DNA from: an uncultured Prevotella sp. | Lineage (GTDB): Bacteria > Bacteroidota > Bacteroidia > Bacteroidales > Bacteroidaceae | Direction: 5' to 3' | Assembly: GCA_946186945.1 (NCBI GenBank) | Contig: CAMHPC010000008.1 | Span: forward strand, 1-39,316 | Length of the DNA: 39,316 nucleotides | In this document: piece by piece, positions 33,014 to 39,316 of the stretch | How positions within the stretch are numbered: the first letter of the stretch is position 1 | Layout: each line of letters begins with the position of its first letter | Translations under genes and position numbers: made by a program | Notes under the pieces: generated by a model | Databases searched by the model: none | The model's input: only the letters and a program-made list of their open reading frames with translations | What the model was told of the DNA's origin: nothing

Positions 33014-34066
33014 TTATTTCTGCAGAGGCAGAGAGGCAAATGTCTTTCTGCCTCGTGCATAATACTGCCACAGTATGGCACAAGCGGAGAGAGGTGAAGG
33101 AGCCTGCGCCGTTTGTGCCATTTTCTGTATGCGCTGCCTGTCGTCGTCAAACTCATGGCGCCAGCGTTTGTACTCCCTTCGTCCGCGCATCACCGCCTTA
33201 GCCTCTGCCATCGAGCCCGAGAGCAGCATCTGCAGAGCCGCCAGTCGGTCGAGCCACCAGCGTCGCCGCATGACAGGTGCGAGTTGCGCTTCCGGCAGGT
33301 TCTTATATAACATGGTGAGGTTATTGCGGAAGTTGAGGAACGTCTTCATCGGGTTTTTCTTAGGCAGCGTGCCGCCCCCCACATGATACACATGGCATTG
33401 CGGCACACAGACGACACGCCGTCCGGCGAGACGCAGTCGCCAGCAGAGGTCAATCTCCTCGCAGTGTGCGAAGAAGCGAGCATCGAAGCCCCCCGCCTTG
33501 TGGAAGTCGTCAGCCCTGACCATCATACACGCCCCCGTCGCCCACAACACATCCACCGTATCGTCATACTGTCCGTCGTCATGCTCCACTGTAGAGAACA
33601 GTCGTCCGCGGCAGAAGGGGTATCCCAATCGGTCCATATACCCTCCTGCCCCACCAGCATATTCGAAATAATCCCGTCTGTGCACCGCCATGATTTTGGG
33701 TTGGCATGCGGCAGTATCCTCATGTTCGTCCATCCATGCGATGAGCGGTTCGAGCCAGTGTGGTGTCACCTCCACATCCGAATTGAGCAGCACATAGTAG
33801 TGCGCCTCAATCTGTTGCAGTGCGCGGTTATAGCCTTCGGCGAAGCCATAGTTGCGGTCGAGCACCAGTGTGCGCACCTGTGGGTATTGTTCGGCGAGCA
33901 TAGTCATGCTCTCGTCGGTAGAGTCGTTGTCAGCCACCCATACCTCAGCCTCGGGCGAGAGAGTGGTGACCGACGGCAGGTATCGGCGCATCATATCGGC
34001 ACCGTTCCAGTTGAGTATTACCACAGCCACCTTTTTTTTCTGGGCTTGTGAACGTGAAGAGTTCAT
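33014..34066 (-). CDS. Family 2 glycosyltransferase
   Basis: A 350-residue cytoplasmic or membrane-associated transferase. The GT-A signature VAVVILNWNGADMMRRYL starts near residue 13. ADNDSTDES and LLNSDVEVTP (DxD-like site) follow. FFAHCEEIDLCWRLRLAGRR holds the acceptor/catalytic acidic residues, as in rhamnosyltransferase-like GT2 enzymes. The start is set at MNSSRSQAQKKK because further upstream the frame runs into mtaB. It is likely to act in cell-surface polysaccharide synthesis. The donor sugar is not determinable. Confidence 0.88.
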   Translation of the reverse strand: MNSSRSQAQKKKVAVVILNWNGADMMRRYLPSVTTLSPEAEVWVADNDSTDESMTMLAEQYPQVRTLVLDRNYGFAEGYNRALQQIEAHYYVLLNSDVEVTPHWLEPLIAWMDEHEDTAACQPKIMAVHRRDYFEYAGGAGGYMDRLGYPFCRGRLFSTVEHDDGQYDDTVDVLWATGACMMVRADDFHKAGGFDARFFAHCEEIDLCWRLRLAGRRVVCVPQCHVYHVGGGTLPKKNPMKTFLNFRNNLTMLYKNLPEAQLAPVMRRRWWLDRLAALQMLLSGSMAEAKAVMRGRREYKRWRHEFDDDRQRIQKMAQTAQAPSPLSACAILWQYYARGRKTFASLPLQK

Positions 34067-34101
34067 ATTCTTGTCGTGTATCGTTTGCGAAGTATTGGTA
34101 T

Positions 34102-35436
34102 TTATAAGAAAGCGATGAGAGCATTGTGCTGCGAGTTCCAATCGCCCAGGGTCACAGTGCGCAACTGATTGTCGAGTTCGGGAGAAGAAGCACGGGGCGG
34201 CAGTTGCACCCGTATATAGTTGTCGGTAAATCCCGTCATCGCCCTATGCTTTTGCGCCTTCTCGAAGAGCACCGTGCGTTGCTGGTCTTGGTGTCTGAGG
34301 TAGAAATCATCCGTCTTCTGTTTGGAGAGGGTGAGCAATGCGTCCACCCTTTCATCTTTCTCCTTATCGCTCACCACCAGCGGTATGCGCAATGCCGCCG
34401 TGCCAGGGCGTTCGGAGTACGGGAAGACATGCAGTTGCGCCACGGGCAAGTCACTGAGGAAGCGCAGAGACTGTTGGAAGTCATCCTGCGTCTCGCCTCT
34501 GGTGCCCACCATCACGTCCACCCCTATGAATGCGTGTGGCATGAGCGTCATGATACGTTCCACCTTGCGTGCATAGAGAGCAGTGTCGTAGCGTCGGTGC
34601 ATGAGTGCGAGCACATGGTCGCTTCCGCTCTGCAAGGGTATATGGAAGTGTGGCATGAAAGCACGGCTGTTTGCACAGAAGTCTATCACCTCATCGAGCA
34701 GTAGGTCCGGTTCGATGCTGCTGATACGGTATCGTGCTATACCCTCCACCTCGTCGAGAGCCCTGAGCAGGTCGATGAATTTCTCGCCCGTATGGTGTCC
34801 GAAGTGTCCGATATTCACTCCAGTGAGCACTATCTCCTTTCCACCCTCCTCTGCCACCTGCCGTGCCTGTGCCACGATAGAGGCGATAGAGGGCGAGCGA
34901 CTGAATCCGCGTGCGAAGGGTATGGTGCAGTAGGTGCAGAAATAGTCGCATCCGTCCTGCACCTTGAGGAAGTACCTGGTGCGGTTGCCTCGTGCGCATG
35001 ATGGTGCGAAGGTATTGATATCGCGTGTGGGCACGGTGAGGTGTTCGTGCAGAGCCTGTTGATTTTTTTCGCCGTTCCACCGTTGTGCGAGGAGTGTGAT
35101 GAGATTGGCTTTCTCGTTGGCTCCGAGCACCAGGTCCACCCCTTCAATGGCAGCCACCTGCATGGGTTTGAGTTGTGCGTAGCATCCAGTGACGACGATG
35201 AAGGCGCCCGGGTGTTGTCGTACTGTGCGGTGTATGATTTGTCGGCATTTATGGTCTGCCACCTCGGTGACGGAGCATGTATTGATGATGCAAAGGTCGG
35301 CTTGTTCGCCTTTCTCTGCAGTTTGCACGCCGAGGTTGGTGAGCATTTTCTCGAATGTGGCGGTTTCGGCGAAATTGAGTTTACAGCCCAGTGTGGTGTA
35401 TGCCGCCTTCTTGCCTTGGTATATCTTATCGTTCAT
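34102..35436 (-). CDS. mtaB: tRNA threonylcarbamoyladenosine methylthiotransferase
   Basis: A 444-residue radical SAM enzyme that adds a methylthio group to t6A37 of tRNAs. The N-terminal cluster cysteines are C18, C54 and C85 (TLGCKLN, NTCSV, TGCYAQ). The radical SAM motif CDYFCTYC is at C163, C167 and C170. A TRAM-like C-terminal part is at about 375-435. Length and motifs distinguish it from MiaB and RimO. It has a promoter of its own and is followed by the glycosyltransferase gene after 35 bp. Confidence 0.93.
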   Translation of the reverse strand: MNDKIYQGKKAAYTTLGCKLNFAETATFEKMLTNLGVQTAEKGEQADLCIINTCSVTEVADHKCRQIIHRTVRQHPGAFIVVTGCYAQLKPMQVAAIEGVDLVLGANEKANLITLLAQRWNGEKNQQALHEHLTVPTRDINTFAPSCARGNRTRYFLKVQDGCDYFCTYCTIPFARGFSRSPSIASIVAQARQVAEEGGKEIVLTGVNIGHFGHHTGEKFIDLLRALDEVEGIARYRISSIEPDLLLDEVIDFCANSRAFMPHFHIPLQSGSDHVLALMHRRYDTALYARKVERIMTLMPHAFIGVDVMVGTRGETQDDFQQSLRFLSDLPVAQLHVFPYSERPGTAALRIPLVVSDKEKDERVDALLTLSKQKTDDFYLRHQDQQRTVLFEKAQKHRAMTGFTDNYIRVQLPPRASSPELDNQLRTVTLGDWNSQHNALIAFL

Positions 35437-35478
35437 TTCCTTTCGTCATATTCTACTATGGTGTAGTGTAATGAGGTG

Positions 35479-35510
35479 TAAAGTTACGGCTTTTCGTTAA
35501 GAAAAACAAA
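35479..35510 (-). promoter_or_regulatory. Promoter of mtaB
   Basis: On the minus strand TTTG (35510-35507), 20 bp, TAACTTTA (35486-35479). Only the last base of the -7 box deviates from consensus. The leader would be about 35 bases. Confidence 0.7.
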
Positions 35511-35606
35511 AAAAATGAAGTATTGTTGTTTGAAAACAAAAATAAAATTCACAATTGGCACAGAAATGTCAATCTGTGCTAAAAGATAGCGGTAAACGGA
35601 GGAAAT

Positions 35607-35619
35607 TGCAATAATTGCA
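35607..35619. promoter_or_regulatory. Palindrome inside the protease gene promoter
   Basis: TGCAAT-A-ATTGCA is a perfect inverted repeat placed directly before the -7 box at 35621-35628. A protein bound here would block or modulate the promoter. No partner is known. Confidence 0.45.
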
Positions 35620-35620
35620 G

Positions 35621-35628
35621 TAATTTTG
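35621..35628 (+). promoter_or_regulatory. -7 box of the lipoprotein protease gene
   Basis: TAATTTTG followed by C matches the -7 consensus. No convincing -33 box is present at the expected distance. The box lies where a TTG could also be read as a start codon, which rules that start out. Confidence 0.65.
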
Positions 35629-35652
35629 CATCACAAGAAAGACAAGGAAACG

Positions 35653-36759
35653 ATGAAAAGACTACTATCTTACATAAGCGCCGCATTGCTGTCGTCAGTA
35701 CTGGCCTCTTGCAGTCAAAGCATGGAACCCGGGGAGATATTCGAGACCCACAAGTCGGGTGTAGTATTAGTGCTCAACAAGTTTTACTATCAGGTAGAGA
35801 TGCCGTCAGGTCAGAAGTTATACTTCACCGGTTTGGACAGCAATGGCGAGTTGCAAGGTTTCACTGCCGACGAAGAGGAAGTGAAGCAGCATCCCGCCAT
35901 GCTCAACGGCACCGGTTTCTTCATAGACGACCAAGGCACCCTGGTGACCAACCGTCATGTGGCAGCCACCGAATTGGACGAGAAGCAGATGAAGCAGAAC
36001 CTGCAGCGCATCATCCGCGCCATGATAATGCAGTGTGCCTACGCCCAGCAGCAGTTGGAGATACAGTACGACCAGTTGGAACAGCAGCGTCAGCAGATAC
36101 TGTTGATGGGCATGGGCAGCGAGAGTCAGTTGTTGCAGATAGTGCGCGAGCAGTCACGTCTGAAGAACCTGTACCAGGAGGTGAGTGCCATGGCCCGTAA
36201 GATGCGCTACAACACCAGCGTAGACGATATCCACATCCGCGTGGTATGTCAGATAGGCATATCCTACGACGGTGTGCGTGTGAAGAGTCCCTCCGACTTC
36301 CTGAAGAAGAATCCCTGCGACATAGTGAAGGTATCGGACAAGAAGGACGTGGACCTCGCCCTGCTTCGTCTGCGCAGCGGCAAGACCCCCGACGAAGCCC
36401 ATGTTTTTCAAATAGCGGGTGTGGGCGACAGTCGCTACTTCAGCGGCGATGCCTCCGAGCAGCATTTGAAGATAGACCAGCAGTTGTACATGATAGGCTA
36501 TAATGCCGGTCTGATGTTGGCGAACACCGAGAAGGGTATCAGTGCTCAGATGACCAGTGGCAGAGTGTCCCAGACCCCTGATGGCGACCGTGTGCTGTAC
36601 AGCATCCCCACCGTTCAGGGTTCCTCGGGCAGTCCGGTGCTCAACGACCGTGGGCATGTAGTGGCAGTGAACTTCGCCAAGTTGGTAGGCTCCGACAATT
36701 TCAATTTCGGCATACCTGTAGAGAAGATACGTGAGTTCCTGCGTTCCGCCAACCGCTGA
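35653..36759 (+). CDS. Trypsin-like serine protease lipoprotein with helical insert
   Basis: A 368-residue protein with a lipoprotein signal peptide (VLASC, lipidated Cys20). A chymotrypsin-fold protease follows, with His102 (TNRHV), Asp234 (DVDLALL) and Ser325 (GSSGSP). His and Asp are about 130 residues apart. The stretch between them (about 110-185) is Gln/Glu/Met-rich and probably a coiled coil. No PDZ domain is visible, unlike in HtrA/DegP. It is probably anchored to the inner or outer membrane and may cleave or sense misfolded envelope proteins. The ATG start leaves a short leader after the -7 box; the frame extends upstream only through that box. Confidence 0.85.
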   Translation: MKRLLSYISAALLSSVLASCSQSMEPGEIFETHKSGVVLVLNKFYYQVEMPSGQKLYFTGLDSNGELQGFTADEEEVKQHPAMLNGTGFFIDDQGTLVTNRHVAATELDEKQMKQNLQRIIRAMIMQCAYAQQQLEIQYDQLEQQRQQILLMGMGSESQLLQIVREQSRLKNLYQEVSAMARKMRYNTSVDDIHIRVVCQIGISYDGVRVKSPSDFLKKNPCDIVKVSDKKDVDLALLRLRSGKTPDEAHVFQIAGVGDSRYFSGDASEQHLKIDQQLYMIGYNAGLMLANTEKGISAQMTSGRVSQTPDGDRVLYSIPTVQGSSGSPVLNDRGHVVAVNFAKLVGSDNFNFGIPVEKIREFLRSANR

Positions 36760-36776
36760 ACATACCTGAGGTTCAG
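36756..36776. terminator. Weak hairpin between convergent genes
   Basis: CTGAAC-N9-GTTCAG forms a 6-bp stem that covers the stop codons of the protease and flippase genes. There is no T-run on either side. It may act as a bidirectional terminator. Confidence 0.3.
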
Positions 36777-38224
36777 TCACTGGTCTTTCTCTTGAGAATA
36801 ATCATCGAGAGGGTGGCTGCTATGGCCATGAGCACAATGCCTATGCCATACGTCAGGTAGCAGTTGTCCTGCAGGGTGAGAGCGAAAGCCGCGAGCCCTG
36901 TGCCCAGGTGCATAGCGAGGAAGGAGGCGACCCCCCTTCCGAGCCGGTATCGGTATTTCACCCCCATGCACACCACGAGGAAGAGAAATTCCACCACCGC
37001 CACCACCGTGATGGCGATGCCCACCCCGTACAGCCCATATACGTTGTATCCGATGATAGCGCACACCACCAGTGCCACGGCATAGAACCCCTCCACGAAG
37101 ATGTACATGAGAGAATGGCTGCGAGCCAGTGGTATATATGACAGTGGCAGAGTGAGAGCCCTGAAGTATAGTCCGAGCACCATGACCTGCACCATAGCCA
37201 CCACGCCGATGAATTTGCCGCTGTAGAGCAGCGGTATGAGCACAGGTGCGAAGATGATGAGAGCCACGAGCAGTGGCGACACCACCAGCAGCGACACCTC
37301 CATCTGTTGGTTGACCGTGCGGTTGAGTTTTGCCCCCGACTCCTTTATGGCAGACAGTCGTGGGAAGTAGTCAGTCTCCATGGCAGCAAACACCATACCT
37401 CCGTAAGTGACGATGATCATGAACGCCGCATTGTAGAGTCCCACCTCCTCCACCGACCCATGATGGCTGATGAAGGAGCGTATGACGAACTCGGCGCAGT
37501 TGCCCAGTCCTCCTGCCACCACCACCCCCAGTCCCAGTTTCACCATGTCCATGCCCTGTTTGAGGCACTGTGCCGAGAGCGAGATGTGCAGGGGCACCTG
37601 TTTCCACGAATAGCGTATGGTGAGCAAGAGAGTGACCAGAGCCATGAGTACGAGCGAAGGCACGATACCCCTCTCACCCATGAAATAATAGATAGGCACG
37701 GAGGCGACGAGCGCGATGAACACATTGACCACCGACACCCTTGCGAGAGCCTTGAGTTGTCTGGTGCTTTTCAGTATAGCCATCTCTCCGCCAGTGATTG
37801 CTGTTAGGGCTATGACAGGCGAGAGGAAGACATAGTGCAGCGAGTGCTTGCCCCACGAGAAACTCCACTGGTCGAGCCATGGTGCCATGACCATACACAT
37901 CAGCATGCCCACTATGGCGCATATCATACTCCATGAGCGCACCATAGTGACCCTTTGCACGAATGTCTGCCTGTCACCGTTCTCGAATGGTGCCGAGAGT
38001 TCAGGCACCGCCCCGGTAGGTATGCCGAGGTTTGATGCTTCGGAGAGCAGTTTGGTAGTGCTGTTGAAGAGCGAGAGCAGTCCCATGCCCGATGGTCCGA
38101 GCAGCAGAGCCACGATTTTATTGCGCACCAGCCCCACGAGGATAGTAATCACCTGCACACCGCCGAAGAGACCGGTGTACTTCAATATATGTGAATAGGT
38201 GACTTTCTTCTGTGTTTTGCTCAT
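36773..38224 (-). CDS. Polysaccharide flippase (Wzx/MATE-like)
   Basis: A 483-residue polytopic membrane protein with about 12 to 14 hydrophobic segments. The start TYSHILKYTGLFGGVQVITILVGLVRNKIVALLLGPSGMGLLSLF is characteristic of O-antigen/teichoic-acid-type flippases. These move undecaprenyl-linked oligosaccharides across the inner membrane. It could serve the fucose-containing polysaccharide suggested by the manC-gmd-fcl genes, although those are 15 kb away. A possible weak -7 element (TACGTTTA) occurs just upstream. It ends 13 bp from the convergent protease gene. Confidence 0.88.
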   Translation of the reverse strand: MSKTQKKVTYSHILKYTGLFGGVQVITILVGLVRNKIVALLLGPSGMGLLSLFNSTTKLLSEASNLGIPTGAVPELSAPFENGDRQTFVQRVTMVRSWSMICAIVGMLMCMVMAPWLDQWSFSWGKHSLHYVFLSPVIALTAITGGEMAILKSTRQLKALARVSVVNVFIALVASVPIYYFMGERGIVPSLVLMALVTLLLTIRYSWKQVPLHISLSAQCLKQGMDMVKLGLGVVVAGGLGNCAEFVIRSFISHHGSVEEVGLYNAAFMIIVTYGGMVFAAMETDYFPRLSAIKESGAKLNRTVNQQMEVSLLVVSPLLVALIIFAPVLIPLLYSGKFIGVVAMVQVMVLGLYFRALTLPLSYIPLARSHSLMYIFVEGFYAVALVVCAIIGYNVYGLYGVGIAITVVAVVEFLFLVVCMGVKYRYRLGRGVASFLAMHLGTGLAAFALTLQDNCYLTYGIGIVLMAIAATLSMIILKRKTSD

Positions 38225-38306
38225 AGTCTGTTAATAAACGTAAAAAAGCGTGTGATATTGCCTTTTTATCGTAGAAATCTCCTGGTTTGGCACAGACATA
38301 TACTAT

Positions 38307-38356
38307 TCGCCCTGAAAGTGGATTCTGAGCGTTATGTTCAGTCACTTTCAGGGCGA
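38307..38356. repeat. Long inverted repeat downstream of the DUF349 gene
   Basis: TCGCCCTGAAAGTG (38307-38320) and its exact complement (38343-38356) flank a 22-base loop that itself contains CTGA/TCAG (38325-38328, 38338-38341). The gap between the genes around it has no other gene. It could terminate the DUF349 transcript, but no T-run follows. Confidence 0.7.
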
Positions 38357-38384
38357 TTATTATCAGCCGTATGCGGGCGGTGAA

Positions 38385-39316
38385 TTATTCTTCGGTCTCG
38401 GCGGCGGCAGCAGCGTCGATGCTCTTTATCTTGTCTCTCACCTGTTTGAACTCCTTCTTGAGTTTTTCCACCTTTTGGTTGAGGTTGTCGATGAGGCTGT
38501 TGCCTTTCTTGCTGGTAGAGGTGAGGAAGCCGATATTATTCTCGTAGGTTTGTATCTCCTGTTTCAGAGCCTCGTATCTCTTCATCAGTCTTGAGCGTTC
38601 GGTATCGGGAGTAGCCGTCCTCTCGGCAGAGGGTCGTTGGTTGGTGCGTCCCTCGCCTTTGCCACGGTTAGCCCTTATGCCCTGTTCATTGTACAGAGCG
38701 TCTATCACGTCGTGATACTCGCGATACACCTTGTCTTTCTCACGGTAGGGCACGTGTCCCACGGCATTGTATTCATCCACCAGGTCGTACACCTGCTCCT
38801 GCACATCGTCGGGCATAGTCTCATAGAGAGTCTTGAGTCGTGCTATGACGTCGCGTTTCTTGGCGAGGTTCTCCTTCTCGGCGTGTCGTGCATCCGAAGT
38901 GGCGGCATTGCGTGCCTCGAAGAATTTATTGCATGCCCCGAGGAACTCGTTCCACAGTTGGTCGCCCAGTTTCTTAGACACCATACCGATGGTTTTCCAC
39001 TCCTTTTGCAGTTCCACCAGTTTGTCGCCGGTAGTCTTCCAGTCGGTGCTGTCTTGCAGTGCTTTAGCCTGTTCGATGAGTGCGCGTTTCTTTTCAGCGT
39101 TTTCTGCCGAGCGTGCCTTCATCTCGCGGAAGTACTGTGTCTTGCGTCCGAAGAAGTCGTCGCAGGCGGCGCGGAAGCGGTCGAAGATTTTCTGGTTCAT
39201 CTTTTGCGGTGCGAAGCCGATGGTTTTCCATTCGTTTTGCACGGCAATGATTTCCTTGGTGTGTCGTTCCCAGTCGGCAGCCCCCTTGTTTTCCTCTTTT
39301 GCTATGGCCTCCACCT
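38385..39316 (-). CDS. DUF349 domain protein, N-terminal part beyond the window
   Basis: The last 310 or so residues of a soluble, strongly helical, charged protein. The repeated motif IQ.EWKTIG plus KFF..R (for example EWKTIGFAPQKMNQKIFDRF, then EWKTIGMVSKKLGDQLWNEF) identifies DUF349. DUF349 proteins are normally about 600 residues, so roughly half is missing. A GTG near the window edge is not a credible start. The C-terminal part (about 230-300) is a coiled coil. The function of the family is not established. Confidence 0.85.
   Translation of the reverse strand, partial: VEAIAKEENKGAADWERHTKEIIAVQNEWKTIGFAPQKMNQKIFDRFRAACDDFFGRKTQYFREMKARSAENAEKKRALIEQAKALQDSTDWKTTGDKLVELQKEWKTIGMVSKKLGDQLWNEFLGACNKFFEARNAATSDARHAEKENLAKKRDVIARLKTLYETMPDDVQEQVYDLVDEYNAVGHVPYREKDKVYREYHDVIDALYNEQGIRANRGKGEGRTNQRPSAERTATPDTERSRLMKRYEALKQEIQTYENNIGFLTSTSKKGNSLIDNLNQKVEKLKKEFKQVRDKIKSIDAAAAAETEE

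Noticed and set aside
34067..34141. Earlier start of the family 2 glycosyltransferase
   Set aside because: It runs into the 3' end of mtaB and lacks similarity; the start at 34066 precedes the conserved N-terminus.
38118..38345. Small frame upstream of the flippase gene
   Set aside because: It overlaps the flippase start and the inverted repeat and shows no family, signal or membrane features.

Overview
The window looks like a chromosomal segment of a Bacteroidales bacterium, most likely Prevotella or a close relative. The first 46 bases, read on the minus strand, are the 5' end of a Bacteroidetes-type 16S rRNA gene. The promoters that can be recognised follow the Bacteroidetes pattern (a TTTG-like -33 box, 19-20 bp, then TAnnTTTG) and not the E. 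coli one. A MurF-alanine racemase fusion, an rseC-rnfBCDGEA cluster, and DUF6377, DUF4421 and DUF1460 proteins all point the same way. No phage, transposase, CRISPR array or integrase is visible, so this is a mostly core-genome region with informative intergenic DNA.

Layout. Positions 1-533 hold the 16S start, its leader and its promoter, divergent from a DUF6377 membrane-anchored regulator. That gene converges, with an 8 bp gap, on a large propeller/Y_Y_Y/LuxR-type membrane regulator (2243-5167). From 22486 down to 5243 everything is on the minus strand. In order of transcription: manC, gmd and fcl (GDP-mannose to GDP-L-fucose); an rmlC-like epimerase; a MurF-Alr fusion; a nitroreductase; a Gfo/Idh oxidoreductase; DUF4421 and DUF1460 envelope proteins; rseC and the full Rnf ion-pumping ferredoxin:NAD oxidoreductase; and galE. 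This run is broken by short tandem-repeat arrays and by at least one internal promoter, in front of rnfB.

Positions 22487-22714 are a compact divergent control region between manC and a 1512-residue secreted multidomain alpha-amylase. It has two strong promoters, a 10-bp-phased CCTAGG array between them, and a perfect 18-bp palindrome at the start of the amylase transcript. The amylase is followed by a 54-residue small protein and a strong hairpin terminator. Then come purD, an unrecognised multi-pass membrane protein and a YqaA/DedA-type protein; a structured non-coding stretch (30240-30510); a patatin-like lipase with a PafA-type phosphatase; and, on the minus strand, a family 2 glycosyltransferase and mtaB. 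The right end holds a trypsin-like lipoprotein protease with a large helical insert, a polysaccharide flippase, a long inverted repeat, and a DUF349 protein cut by the window edge.

How it fits together: the segment combines envelope building (nucleotide sugars, peptidoglycan precursors, glycosyltransfer, flippase), starch use, membrane energy conversion and trans-membrane regulators. The least explained signals are non-coding. Six short tandem arrays with 9, 10 or 16 bp periods lie in intergenic gaps on the 5' side of genes, several just upstream of recognisable promoters. There are also palindromes at transcript starts, a three-way-junction-like element, and the small acidic peptide gene behind the amylase.
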